Below, in pieces: positions 8,201 to 14,894 of a DNA stretch of 64,000 nucleotides (position 1 is its first letter; the number at the start of each line of letters is the position of its first letter). Both the position numbers and the translations under genes were made by a program. The DNA comes from JAFDVL01 sp964631865 (GTDB taxonomy: Bacteria; Acidobacteriota; Blastocatellia; RBC074). Under the pieces are notes generated by a model, which worked only from the letters and a program-made list of their open reading frames with translations, searched no databases and was not told the DNA's origin. The stretch lies in the NCBI GenBank assembly GCA_964631865.1, contig CAZWAK010000003.1:57987-121986 (forward strand), in the 5' to 3' direction.

Positions 8201-8585
8201 CCCACGGCGCGCCCTGTTTGATCCACTCGCGCAGCAATTCGATTTCGCGCGGCGTCAACGTCTTGCCCGAAGACGCGGGCGGCATCTGTTCGTATTGATC
8301 CTGGGAGGTGATGCGCTTAATGAGTTCGCTTTGTTCGGGATGGTTGGGGACAATGGCGAAACGTCCACCGAGATTCGCCTTCGCACTCGCTTCGTCGTCA
8401 AGGCGCAGCTTGATCTTTTTCGCTGTCGCGTCGGGGCCGTGACAGACCCAACATTTATCCGACAGGATCGGACGAATGTCGCGGTTGAAATCTATGGACG
8501 GAGTTTGTTGTGCCTGTGCGTTCAGCCACGGCAACAACGCACAACCACAAAGACAAAGCGCCAGCAGTTTGAGGATGCGATTCAT
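5283..8585 (-). CDS. Planctomycete-type cytochrome c with DUF1549, LamG-like and DUF1553 domains
   Basis: An 1100-residue secreted protein. The start chosen is ATG at 8585, which has AAGGG upstream and puts the signal peptide MNRILKLLALCLCGCALLPW at the N-terminus. An ATG six codons further up is less likely. A heme site CWVCHG lies near residue 46 in a PSCyt1 domain (RPILSDKCWVCHG), followed by DUF1549 (WPRNAIDTFVLAQLEAKGL, MAFEWLDAARYADTNGYQ), a coiled Gln-rich segment, a concanavalin/LamG-like domain (FAISLWFYPESENAG, KQWHHVVATFDG), and DUF1553 at the C-terminus (NRFWQMLFGTGLVKTVEDFG, TNTPLQALNLMND). It is likely an extracytoplasmic electron-transfer partner of the DUF1501 protein. A heptamer element (5926-6081) encodes the variable region near the DUF1553 domain. 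Confidence 0.92.
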   Translation of the reverse strand: MNRILKLLALCLCGCALLPWLNAQAQQTPSIDFNRDIRPILSDKCWVCHGPDATAKKIKLRLDDEASAKANLGGRFAIVPNHPEQSELIKRITSQDQYEQMPPASSGKTLTPREIELLREWIKQGAPWARHWAFVPPVRPSLPPVKNTAWPRNAIDTFVLAQLEAKGLQPAPAADRATLLRRVSFDLTGLPPTLQELDDFLNDKSPNAYEKVVDRLLASPRYGERMAFEWLDAARYADTNGYQNDADRSMWRWRDWVIEAFNQNMPFDQFTIEQLGGDLLPNATLNQRIATGFNRNHRQNSEDGLVPEEYAVEYVVDRVDTTATVWLGLTMGCARCHNHKYDPLTQKEYYQLYAYFNSIREDGRAAYHNSPPFLYAPTNEQQAQAQKLQTQLAQAEQQLQRLTQQHERTRQSWERSLSQANTPQQWFPSENLLFRHALAAQAKGEILLPEQARIIAGYSAVPAAAPKTPPVLAFREGQPAHAIAPAGEATIFDGKLFYEVGRIGNFDYQDRLVEHRDQFAISLWFYPESENAGALLTKMADASGEKENGVPKTRGYGLFMLNGKLHWNAVSAFPDDAWRVETADAIPLKQWHHVVATFDGRENYERAQIYLNGRKQPLKINLDRIFRTFADNSATLKIGAGGGPELRFKGQLSEARLYQALPSADDIAMLACADALPKIAALPVSQRNDAQALKLLNAWQASYAPDAVQQAYRQRTQARLALLQHERMYPLVMVMDETATPRPAHILRRGAYDLPGEVVPRGVPAALAPNLTKQPANRLEFARWLVSAENPLTARVTVNRFWQMLFGTGLVKTVEDFGSQGELPTNAALLDWLAVEFRNADFGMRKAESKTAARAWDIKALLKTIVMSATYQQASVTPHSALRTPHSQGFPRMRLTAEMIRDQALLVAGLLTEKLGGPSVKPYQPAGLFRDMTFSNMTTYEHAKGADLYRRSLYSYWKRTVFNPAMLVFDATAREQCTVRETRTNTPLQALNLMNDVTYLEAARMLAERMMKEGGTSIDERVAWAFRVVTSRQPKASERQTLNASFEAQRQWYSANVAEAEKLLRIGEKRNDATLPVAELAGYTTVASLLLNLDEVITKQ
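5926..6081. repeat. Heptanucleotide repeat hairpin inside the DUF1553 region
   Basis: The left arm at 5926-5958 has about four GAGTGCG heptamers. The right arm at 6041-6081 has oppositely oriented ATTCCGC/ATCCGCA heptamers. About 80 nt separate them. The element is fully inside a coding sequence and stays in frame, encoding low-complexity peptides such as VTPHSALRTPHS. It belongs to the same heptamer class as 5019-5051 and 60013-60100. Confidence 0.82.
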
Positions 8586-8776
8586 GGTTCGTGTCCCTTG
8601 CAATTGGGCAATCTGGATGACGGTTGCAGCCTATCGCATTGTGGGGAGGCACGCAATTGCCACGCACGATTGTTGCTAAGCGAGAAAAAATTTCGGTGGG
8701 CGCGGCGCATTTCCTGGAAGCGACCCAGGATTCGCCGTTTCCATAGGCCAACAGATAATCTCGTGGACTCTGCTAG

Positions 8777-8830
8777 AGGTCGTTGGAAATCTTCCCTCCT
8801 AAACAAGCCTTCCAACGGCCTCATTTTTTT
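8777..8830 (+). terminator. Rho-independent terminator-like hairpin
   Basis: A 12-bp stem (AGGTCGTTGGAA at 8777-8788 with TTCCAACGGCCT at 8810-8821, one G:U pair) is followed by CA and seven T residues at 8824-8830. The loop of 21 nt is long for a terminator. It points rightward, upstream of the small gene at 8909, so it ends some other transcript or acts as an attenuator. Confidence 0.5.
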
Positions 8831-8859
8831 ATGCGTACACTCAGCCTTCTATCCTTTGC

Positions 8860-8887
8860 TTGACCAATCGCTGTTCTGGATTACACT
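8860..8887 (+). promoter_or_regulatory. Sigma-70-like promoter for the small coiled-coil gene
   Basis: TTGACC at 8860-8865 and TACACT at 8882-8887 are separated by 16 bp. The predicted start near 8894 leaves a short leader containing the purine-rich GGAAAGGAAG ribosome binding site before ATG 8909. Confidence 0.4.
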
Positions 8888-8908
8888 AAGCGCGGAAAGG
8901 AAGCACGT

Positions 8909-9184
8909 ATGAACACAACGAAAAAACTACCACCGGAAAATTGGCAGGAAGCGTTTGCAAAATTGACGGAATTGATGGAGCAGATTCTGCTCGAAGTGCG
9001 GGATAATACTCAACGACTGGAACGAATCGAAGAAGATGCCGCCGGACGTTACGTGGATTTGCGCAAGCGGATTGATCGCGTGGATGAGCGGATTGACACG
9101 CTCAATGAACAGGTGCTGGATTTCAAACGACGTGTGCGCAGCGTCGAACACGAAGTTGCGGATTTACGAGCGCCACACAACTAA
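8909..9184 (+). CDS. Small coiled-coil protein of unknown function
   Basis: A 91-residue charged protein, almost entirely predicted helix. Heptad-like hydrophobic spacing runs through LTELMEQILLEV, RLERIEEDA and RIDRVDERIDTLNEQV, so a coiled-coil oligomer is likely. It has no signal peptide or membrane segment. A good ribosome binding site (AAAGGAAG) lies 6-8 bp before the ATG, supporting a real gene. It converges on xerC with a 10-bp gap. Proteins of this shape are often annotated hypothetical, and no function can be assigned. Confidence 0.7.
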   Translation: MNTTKKLPPENWQEAFAKLTELMEQILLEVRDNTQRLERIEEDAAGRYVDLRKRIDRVDERIDTLNEQVLDFKRRVRSVEHEVADLRAPHN

Positions 9185-9194
9185 GCTCCAGCCA

Positions 9195-10112
9195 TTACGC
9201 CTTCGGGTGCGCCTTGTCATACACTTCCATCAACTTATCCGTCGAAACGTGCGTGTATTGCTGCGTCGTCGTCAACCGCGCGTGGCCGAGCAGTTCCTGA
9301 ATCGTGCGCAAATCCGCGCCAGCATCCAGCAAATGCGTGGCAAACGAATGCCGCAGCGCGTGTGGACTGACGTGATGAATCTCGGCGCATTGCTTGCAAT
9401 ATTTGTCGAGCATGCGGCCAACCGAGCGCGTCGTGATGCGCGTGCCCTGATAATTCATGAACACAGCATTCGGATCGCGGTCATCGGGATCAGCTTCAAT
9501 CAATAATTCGCCGCGCACGCCCAAATACGCTTCGAGCGCAGCCTTCGCGTGATTGCCAAACGGAACCATGCGTTCCTTGCGGCCTTTGCCTTTGACGCGC
9601 AACGTTTGATGGTTGAAGTCAATGTCCGTCAGGTTCAGTCCCACCAACTCCGACACGCGCACGCCGCTGGCATAGAGCAATTCCAAAATCGCGCGGTCAC
9701 GTTTGCCGAGCACCGTCTCGGTTTCGGGCGTTTCGATGAACTGAATCATCTGCTCAATCGAAAGATGATTCGGCAATTTGCGATCCACGCGCGGGCTGGA
9801 GACAAGCATCGCGGGATTTTTCTCCAGCACGCCTTCGCGGCAGAGAAAGCGAAAGAATGTGCGCAAACACGCGACTTTGCGATGGATCGAGCTTTTCTTT
9901 TTCTTCTTTTCGTAGAGCCTCGCCATGTATTCGCGGATCGTCAGATTATCAATCGCGTGAATGTCCACGTCGCGGCGTTCACCATCGCTGTTCGCCGGCG
10001 CGATGAAGTCATAGAACTGCTCCATATCGCTTTCGTAATTGCGCAGCGTGTGTTCGGAGAGATTGCGTTCGTATTTCAGATGCTTCAGAAAATCATCAAT
10101 GTAAGTTTGCAT
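9195..10112 (-). CDS. xerC: Site-specific tyrosine recombinase XerC/XerD type
   Basis: A 305-residue tyrosine recombinase. The N-terminal SAM-like core-binding domain (FLKHLKYERNLSEHTLRNY) is followed by the catalytic domain with Arg in YASGVRVSELVGL, Lys in VKGKGRKERMVPFG, HxxR in HALRHSFATHLLDAGA, His in LLGHARLTTTQQY, and the Tyr nucleophile in QQYTHVS. Length and lack of adjacent mobile genes favour the chromosome dimer-resolution enzyme acting at dif over an integrase. XerC versus XerD cannot be decided from sequence alone. It is the last gene of a minus-strand run that begins with efp or waaA, 15 bp after the Uma2 gene. Confidence 0.9.
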   Translation of the reverse strand: MQTYIDDFLKHLKYERNLSEHTLRNYESDMEQFYDFIAPANSDGERRDVDIHAIDNLTIREYMARLYEKKKKKSSIHRKVACLRTFFRFLCREGVLEKNPAMLVSSPRVDRKLPNHLSIEQMIQFIETPETETVLGKRDRAILELLYASGVRVSELVGLNLTDIDFNHQTLRVKGKGRKERMVPFGNHAKAALEAYLGVRGELLIEADPDDRDPNAVFMNYQGTRITTRSVGRMLDKYCKQCAEIHHVSPHALRHSFATHLLDAGADLRTIQELLGHARLTTTQQYTHVSTDKLMEVYDKAHPKA

Positions 10113-10127
10113 AGACGATTCCTGTCG

Positions 10128-10682
10128 TTAGCCAAGAATTTCTTCACCCGTGAGAGTTAAATTTGGCAAAAGCTGTGGAGACACCTGGTCTTCGCGTGAA
10201 ACCAGTTTTACTTCTTGATACCCATCTCCCGCCGGACTGCGATACACCTCGACAACGTCTTCCGGCAAATTCACGATCCAGAATTCGGGGATATTTGCAT
10301 TCGCATACGCTTTTTGTTTGAGGGTGCGATCTTTTTCCAGCGTTGAGTCCGAAACTTCGATGGCGAGTAAGACATCTTCGCCAACCGGATGATGCGTTGA
10401 ATAATCCGCGCGTTTGGCAACGGTGATGTCAGGTTGCGGTTCCGTGATGTTACTTAATCGAATCGGATTCTGTGCGCGAATATGAACCGTGCGACCGAGT
10501 TTTTCTCGCATCACTTCATCTATTCGATCAACACACATTGCATGACGGGGTCCTATCGGGGCCATTTCGATAACCTCTCCTTCGATGAGTTCGACCCTTT
10601 CATCAGGCGCGAGGATTCCTGTGGCGGCCATTTGGTAGTATTGCTCAACCGTAAATTTGCGACGTGGAATCGGTGTTGCCAT
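10128..10682 (-). CDS. Uma2 family (DUF820) putative restriction-endonuclease-fold protein
   Basis: A 184-residue Uma2-family protein with a PD-(D/E)xK nuclease-like core: ERVELIEGEVIEMAP, the acidic PQPDITVAKRADY, and LLAIEVSDSTLEKDRTLK. The start at 10682 is fixed by AAGGAGG placed 6 bp before the ATG. A longer frame up to 10772 would run into the intergenic gap and is rejected. Uma2 proteins are widespread in Acidobacteria and Cyanobacteria, often in many copies, and their targets are unknown. A second, divergent copy is at 18172-18855. Confidence 0.88.
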   Translation of the reverse strand: MATPIPRRKFTVEQYYQMAATGILAPDERVELIEGEVIEMAPIGPRHAMCVDRIDEVMREKLGRTVHIRAQNPIRLSNITEPQPDITVAKRADYSTHHPVGEDVLLAIEVSDSTLEKDRTLKQKAYANANIPEFWIVNLPEDVVEVYRSPAGDGYQEVKLVSREDQVSPQLLPNLTLTGEEILG

Positions 10683-10746
10683 AACGCCTCCTTGTAATTG
10701 ATCGGTATCAAAGTAATCAAGTTGCCGAACAGAAGCAACGGCAAAC

Positions 10747-11451
10747 TCACGATCCATACCACGCCAATCCATCCGGCAAATCCATCGCCGAATATTCCAA
10801 ATGCAACACGCGCCGATGCATTGGCTGCGCGGCGACCGACGAAGCGTGCAACAACAACGGGCGCATCAGCAGTGCGCCACCGCTTGGAACGGCACACGTC
10901 ACAGCAGGCTGTTGCGCTTTCCATTGCTGAATCGCGGCATCGCTCAACAAGCCATGTAGATGGGAACCGGGAATGACGCGCAATGCGCCGTTAGTTTCGT
11001 CCGTGTCGTCCAGATGCAAACGCACAGTCAAAATGCTGGCGAGAACTTCGACAGGCGGTTGCGTGTGAATGACTCCGGCTTTGACCGACCACGCGCTGAA
11101 GCCTGCGACGTCATTTTTCGCGCGTACGGCAATCATCGTGTCCTGATGCCAGGGGACTTTCCAATTCGCAACTGGCGTTTTGTCGAAGAAGATGCCGCGC
11201 ACAACGCTCGCTTTGTCACCGAGAATTGGCTCAACCAACGCACGCAGCACCTCACTTTCCGCCAACGCGCGAACCGCAGGAACGAGTTCCAGCAGACGGC
11301 GAATGCCGAAGGCTCGGCCTGCGCGTTGCTTCACAGCATCATTCAAACGAACGCGGGCGAGCGCATCCAGCAACGCGCTGACCGTTGCCGCAGCAAGCAC
11401 GTTCGGCATAATGGCAAAGCCGTTTTGCTGAAAGTCTGCGAGGGTAGTCAT
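10747..11451 (-). CDS. Phytanoyl-CoA dioxygenase (PhyH) family protein
   Basis: A 234-residue Fe(II)/2-oxoglutarate oxygenase of the PhyH superfamily. The iron ligands are visible as HxD in VPWHQDTMIAV and the distal His in RPLLLHASS, with the 2-oxoglutarate Arg likely in MHRRVLHLEYS. The N-terminus (FQQNGFAIMPNVL) is typical of the family. Its ATG overlaps the lpxK stop (ATGA), so it is translationally coupled to lipid A synthesis. Hydroxylation of a lipid A or Kdo moiety is an attractive but unproven inference. Confidence 0.85.
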   Translation of the reverse strand: MTTLADFQQNGFAIMPNVLAAATVSALLDALARVRLNDAVKQRAGRAFGIRRLLELVPAVRALAESEVLRALVEPILGDKASVVRGIFFDKTPVANWKVPWHQDTMIAVRAKNDVAGFSAWSVKAGVIHTQPPVEVLASILTVRLHLDDTDETNGALRVIPGSHLHGLLSDAAIQQWKAQQPAVTCAVPSGGALLMRPLLLHASSVAAQPMHRRVLHLEYSAMDLPDGLAWYGS

Positions 11452-12482
11452 CGTTTGATTTTTTGGCGGATCAGTCGTTTGAATTCCGTTTCGTTTTCAA
11501 GCTTGAATTGCAACTGCGCCGTATAAATTGGCAACGATGTCTGCGACAAAACTTCGGGTGGCAGATTCGCCGCGTCTTTTTCGGTCGTAATGACGGCGGC
11601 GGCTTGTTGCGCGATGGCTTGTTGGAAGAAGGTCGTGAGTTCGCCAACGGAATAGCGGTGATGGTCGGGGAAAGCTTGTTTGTGGACAAGCTGCAACTTC
11701 TTTTGCTCTAAATCAGCGAAAAATCGTTCGGGCTGCGCGATGCCGGAAAAGGCAGCAACTTTCGCGTGCTTGAATTGCTTGAGCGGCGGCGCGCCATTCA
11801 GCAGTTTGAAGCCGGTAATTTCGTGATGCGCGAAAAAGAGCGGCGGTTTGGAAGGGCCAAAAAAATACAGCAAGGCGCGGATGTCATCGCGCACGGCATG
11901 CGTCATCCGCGTACCAATCACGACTTCAGCGCGCGCTAGTTCTTCCAACGGCTCACGCAGTTTTCCGCTGGGCAACACCTGTCCGTTGCCCACCGGGTCT
12001 TCGCCATCCAGCAGCAATAAATTCAAATCGCGGTGCAGTTGAATGTGCTGATAACCATCATCCAACAGAAAGACATCAATCTTTGTTTTCGCCTCCAACC
12101 ACTTCCCTACTTCGTAGCGGTCTGCGTTGACGACGACACGCACGCCGGGACAGAGCTTCGCCAACAAATACGGCTCGTCGCCTGCGCGCACAGCATCGCA
12201 TAAGATTTCCTGCCCGTTGGAAACTTCGACGAGACCTTTGCTTTGGCGCTTGTAGCCGCGACTCAAAATTGCAACGTGCAAGCCTTCGGTCTTGAGGAAA
12301 TTGGCGATGAACGCTGTGCAAGGCGTTTTGCCTGTGCCGCCGACGGTGAGGTTGCCGACGCTGATGACGGGCGCATTGAGGCGGCGGGTTTTGAAGCGAC
12401 CGGAGCGATAACGTTTGAGCCGCCAACGAACGCCAGCGGCATAACAACGAGTGGCGAAAAATTTCAGCAAGGCTCGGAGCAC
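11448..12482 (-). CDS. lpxK: Tetraacyldisaccharide 4'-kinase
   Basis: A 344-residue LpxK, which phosphorylates the 4' position of the tetra-acyl disaccharide to make lipid IVA at the inner membrane. The Walker A region VGNLTVGGTGKTPCTAF, the following LSRGYKRQ, and LLDDGYQHIQLHRDLNLLLLDG are diagnostic. The start is GTG at 12482, one base after the waaA stop. It overlaps the PhyH gene at its 3' end. Its presence shows an LPS-bearing outer membrane. Confidence 0.95.
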   Translation of the reverse strand: MLRALLKFFATRCYAAGVRWRLKRYRSGRFKTRRLNAPVISVGNLTVGGTGKTPCTAFIANFLKTEGLHVAILSRGYKRQSKGLVEVSNGQEILCDAVRAGDEPYLLAKLCPGVRVVVNADRYEVGKWLEAKTKIDVFLLDDGYQHIQLHRDLNLLLLDGEDPVGNGQVLPSGKLREPLEELARAEVVIGTRMTHAVRDDIRALLYFFGPSKPPLFFAHHEITGFKLLNGAPPLKQFKHAKVAAFSGIAQPERFFADLEQKKLQLVHKQAFPDHHRYSVGELTTFFQQAIAQQAAAVITTEKDAANLPPEVLSQTSLPIYTAQLQFKLENETEFKRLIRQKIKR

Positions 12483-12483
12483 A

Positions 12484-13836
12484 TCAGATCAAAGCGGCGA
12501 TGACTTCGACGGTTTTTGCGGTCGCGCCGCGATTGGCTTCGACGGTCGCGCGGGCGTTTTCACCCAAGTTTCGGGCGCGTTCCGTGTCAGTCAGCAGTTC
12601 CAACATCGCATTGCGCAAGGCCGCAATCAATTCGTTATCGTTCGCGCCTTGCAATTGCAAGACCGCATCGTGACGCAAGAATTCGGCAGCAATTTCGCGG
12701 AAATTTTCCATGTGCGGGCCAACGATGATTGGCTTGGCATCAAGCGCGGGTTCGAGAATGTTGTGCCCGCCTTTCGGAGCCAAACTGCCGCCAACGAACA
12801 CAATGGAGGCGAAGCGATACAACGATGCCAATTCGCCTATCGAATCCAGCAGAATGATGTCTGCCGAATGTGCGGGATTTTTGGTTGTGGGCAAGGTTGC
12901 AAAACTGCCTACGCCAGCCGTTTCGACTTGCTGCGCAAACGCGGAACGTCGCACGGATTTGAAGCGCGACGAGTCAAGCAATTTGGCAACCGCATCGAAG
13001 CGTTCGGGATGACGCGGCGCAATCAGCAATCGCACGTCTTCGATCTCTTTGTGCAGTTCGGTGAACGCCGACAGAATCAATTCCTCTTCGCCATCGCACG
13101 AACTGCCTGCGACGATCAGCGGTGTGCGCGACAACGCGAAATCAGCTTCGATCAAGCGCCTGTTGGCGTCCATCGTCGCAGCGTCTTTCGCTTGGCCGAT
13201 GTCGTATTTGATATTGCCGCTGACGAGCGTTTGTGCGGGCGTCGCGCCCAAGGCTTGGATGCGCGCGGCATCGGCTTCGCTTTGCATCAGAAAGCGCGTG
13301 ACATTCGCGGTCATGCGACGAAACCAAAAGGCAAACTTTTGCGAACGACGAAACGAACGATCTGAGACACGACCGTTGGCAACCACAACCGGAATCTGCC
13401 GCGCTTTGCATTCACGCAAAAAGTTCGGCCACAGTTCCGATTCCATCAGCACGACCGCGCTCGGCTGAATCGTGTTCAGCGCCCTGCGCACGGAAAAGCG
13501 CCAATCAAACGGGTAATAACAAAAGCCATCGGCTTCGGAAATGCGCGCGCGCGCGACCGCCTGCCCCGTCGCCGTCGTCGTCGAAAAGATCAACCGGTGA
13601 CCGGGAAAGCGTTCGCGCAACGCATGGACGAGCGGATGCGCGGCTAACGTTTCGCCGACCGAGACGGCGTGAATCCAAATCGTCGGACGACCATCGGCTT
13701 GTAAGGCTTCCGGCAAATCGCCCAATCGCTCCCGAAAGTTGCTCAGATATTTTTTATTGCAAAACGCTTGGTAGAGGAAATACGGCAGTAATGCAAAACA
13801 CGCGAGGGAAAGAAAAATGCTGTAAAGGAAATACAT
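12484..13836 (-). CDS. waaA: 3-deoxy-D-manno-octulosonic acid (Kdo) transferase
   Basis: A 450-residue WaaA/KdtA, a GT30 glycosyltransferase adding Kdo to lipid IVA. An N-terminal membrane anchor (MYFLYSIFLSLACFALLPYF) is followed by the WIHAVSVGETLAAHPLV motif of the acceptor-binding domain, VLMESELWPNFLRECK, and the donor-domain FVGGSLAPKGGHNILEPA motif. The length is normal. It begins the waaA-lpxK-phyH group, and the 78-bp gap to efp upstream is filled by a heptamer hairpin. Confidence 0.95.
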   Translation of the reverse strand: MYFLYSIFLSLACFALLPYFLYQAFCNKKYLSNFRERLGDLPEALQADGRPTIWIHAVSVGETLAAHPLVHALRERFPGHRLIFSTTTATGQAVARARISEADGFCYYPFDWRFSVRRALNTIQPSAVVLMESELWPNFLRECKARQIPVVVANGRVSDRSFRRSQKFAFWFRRMTANVTRFLMQSEADAARIQALGATPAQTLVSGNIKYDIGQAKDAATMDANRRLIEADFALSRTPLIVAGSSCDGEEELILSAFTELHKEIEDVRLLIAPRHPERFDAVAKLLDSSRFKSVRRSAFAQQVETAGVGSFATLPTTKNPAHSADIILLDSIGELASLYRFASIVFVGGSLAPKGGHNILEPALDAKPIIVGPHMENFREIAAEFLRHDAVLQLQGANDNELIAALRNAMLELLTDTERARNLGENARATVEANRGATAKTVEVIAALI

Positions 13837-13842
13837 AACTGC

Positions 13843-13911
13843 GGTGGTCGGTGGTCGGTGGTCGGTGGTCGGTTCTCTTCAACCAGCCAGCAACCACCCG
13901 TCACCAGCCAC
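13843..13911. repeat. Hairpin repeat family D (GGTGGTC heptamers), copy 2
   Basis: Four perfect GGTGGTC heptamers (13843-13874) are followed by a 6-nt spacer and degenerate complementary CCAGCCA/CCACCCG units (13881-13910). It occupies the efp-waaA gap almost exactly, as copies 1 and 3 do in their gaps. Confidence 0.9.
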
Positions 13912-13914
13912 AAT

Positions 13915-14481
13915 TTATTTCGCCCGCTCCATATACTTGCCTTCGGTGGTGTCCACGCGAATGCGTTCGCCTTCTTTGATGAACGCAGGCACTTGAATCG
14001 TGATGCCGGTTTCGAGCTTGGCCGGTTTGCCGACGTTGCTGACGGTTGCGCCTTTGATTTCGGGTTCAGTTTCGACGACTGTCAATTCGACGGTCAGCGG
14101 AATCGTGATGCCGATGGGATTGCCTTCAAAGAATTCGACTTTGATGACCGTTTCGGGCAACAGATAGCCAACCGCATCGCCCAGAACTTCTTCGGTCAGG
14201 GCGACCTGTTCGTACGACTCCATATTCATAAAATGGTAGCCGTCCGCATCGCTATAAAGAAACGTCATTTCGAGTTCTTCAAATTGCGCTCGCTCGACGG
14301 TTTCGGTCGAGCGAAAGCGATGTTCGGTCGTCGTCCCGGTCTTCAGATTGCGCATGCGCGTCTGCACCATCGCGCGCAGGTTGCCGGGCGTGTGGTGATG
14401 AAATTCCAAAATGCGGTGCGGCACACCGTTGTGCAAGATGACAATTCCTTTGCGGATTTGCGTCGCTTGAATACTAGCCAT
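13915..14481 (-). CDS. efp: Elongation factor P
   Basis: A 188-residue three-domain EF-P that relieves ribosome stalling at polyproline. The KOW-like N-domain (IRKGIVILHNGVPHRILEFH) and C-terminal OB domain (YMERAK end) are typical. The tip loop reads HHTPGNLRAMVQ: the position of the modified Lys34 of E. coli EF-P (or Arg32 of Pseudomonas) is occupied by Asn, so lysylation or rhamnosylation of the usual kind is not possible. A PGN-type loop is known in some non-model phyla. The ribosome binding site AGGAG lies about 12 bp from the ATG, and a good promoter lies 80 bp upstream. Confidence 0.96.
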   Translation of the reverse strand: MASIQATQIRKGIVILHNGVPHRILEFHHHTPGNLRAMVQTRMRNLKTGTTTEHRFRSTETVERAQFEELEMTFLYSDADGYHFMNMESYEQVALTEEVLGDAVGYLLPETVIKVEFFEGNPIGITIPLTVELTVVETEPEIKGATVSNVGKPAKLETGITIQVPAFIKEGERIRVDTTEGKYMERAK

Positions 14482-14567
14482 TCGTCAAAAATTCTCCTGT
14501 CAAAATTCTCTAGCAAAGATCCGCCTGCCAGTCATGATGGCGTAAATCGTTGCAGTCAAAGTGAGAC

Positions 14568-14596
14568 AGCATAGCGAATGCACGGCAGAGGGTCAA
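14568..14596 (-). promoter_or_regulatory. Sigma-70 promoter for efp
   Basis: On the minus strand TTGACC (14596-14591) and TATGCT (14573-14568) are separated by exactly 17 bp. The predicted transcript begins near 14561, about 80 nt before the efp ATG. It is divergent from the promoter of the structured RNA at 14671. Confidence 0.65.
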
Positions 14597-14634
14597 GCCC
14601 GGAAAATCGCGGCAAAAATACCATATTTTGTGCC

Positions 14635-14663
14635 TTGACCGCGTGGGAGGCGTGGGCTAAGAT
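14635..14663 (+). promoter_or_regulatory. Sigma-70 promoter for the structured RNA
   Basis: TTGACC at 14635-14640 and TAAGAT at 14658-14663 have a 17-bp spacer. The expected start, 7-8 bp after the -10 box, is exactly the first base of the closing stem of the RNA candidate at 14671. No plus-strand protein gene follows. Confidence 0.65.
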
Positions 14664-14670
14664 GCCTGTC

Positions 14671-14874
14671 GTTACGGGGCTTCTGCTTCGTTCGTGATCG
14701 CAACCTTAATTTTTGAACCTATTTCATTTGTCGGGAGACTTTCGCATACATCTGCTGGCAAACCTGCTCGTCAATGTACGAGACTTTAACGCCACAGAGC
14801 AACGTCGCCCACCTGTTTCGACAGGTTCAAATGAAGTTGTTGACACGGCGCTGGTGGTTGCCCCGTAACTTTTT
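14671..14874 (+). ncRNA. Structured non-coding RNA candidate, 6S-RNA-like in size and layout
   Basis: The first ten bases GTTACGGGGC pair perfectly with GCCCCGTAAC at 14860-14869, followed by TTTTT, so the RNA would be a closed structure of about 204 nt ending in a U-run. A promoter with a 17-bp spacer places the start at the closing stem. Inside are a UUCG-capped hairpin (ACCTGT/ACAGGT, 14811-14826), a GNRA-capped GTC/GAC hairpin near 14730, a CTCGT/ACGAG hairpin near 14767-14782, and two alternative long-range pairings of 14823-14835 with 14713-14721 or 14723-14730. Length, own promoter and end pairing fit 6S RNA, but the conserved 6S bubble could not be verified, so the class is open. Confidence 0.6.
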
Positions 14875-14894
14875 CGCTCCCCCACTTTTCCCTA

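Larger units (their letters stand above)
8586..8908. other. Divergent intergenic region with hairpins, no gene seen
   Basis: This 323-bp gap lies between the cytochrome gene (-) and a small coiled-coil gene (+). It holds a GC-rich hairpin near 8702-8737 (outer stem CGGCG/CGCCG, inner CCTGG/CCAGG) and a terminator-like stem with a T-run at 8777-8830. Since no plus-strand gene precedes the terminator, a short untranslated RNA between about 8640 and 8830 is possible, but no convincing promoter for it was found. A SRP-RNA-like GGAAGC motif was checked and rejected. Confidence 0.4.

Noticed and set aside
8702..8737. SRP RNA-like GGAAGC hairpin
   Set aside because: The conserved SRP apical motif and GNAR loop context are missing and the hairpin is too short on both sides.
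10683..10772. 30-codon extension of the Uma2 gene
   Set aside because: AAGGAGG lies 6 bp before the inner ATG 10682, and the extension has no similarity to the family N-terminus.
14753..14772. Resemblance of TGGCAAACCTGC to the cobalamin riboswitch B12 box
   Set aside because: The other conserved cobalamin riboswitch segments are absent, and about 90 nt follow the motif before the closing stem.
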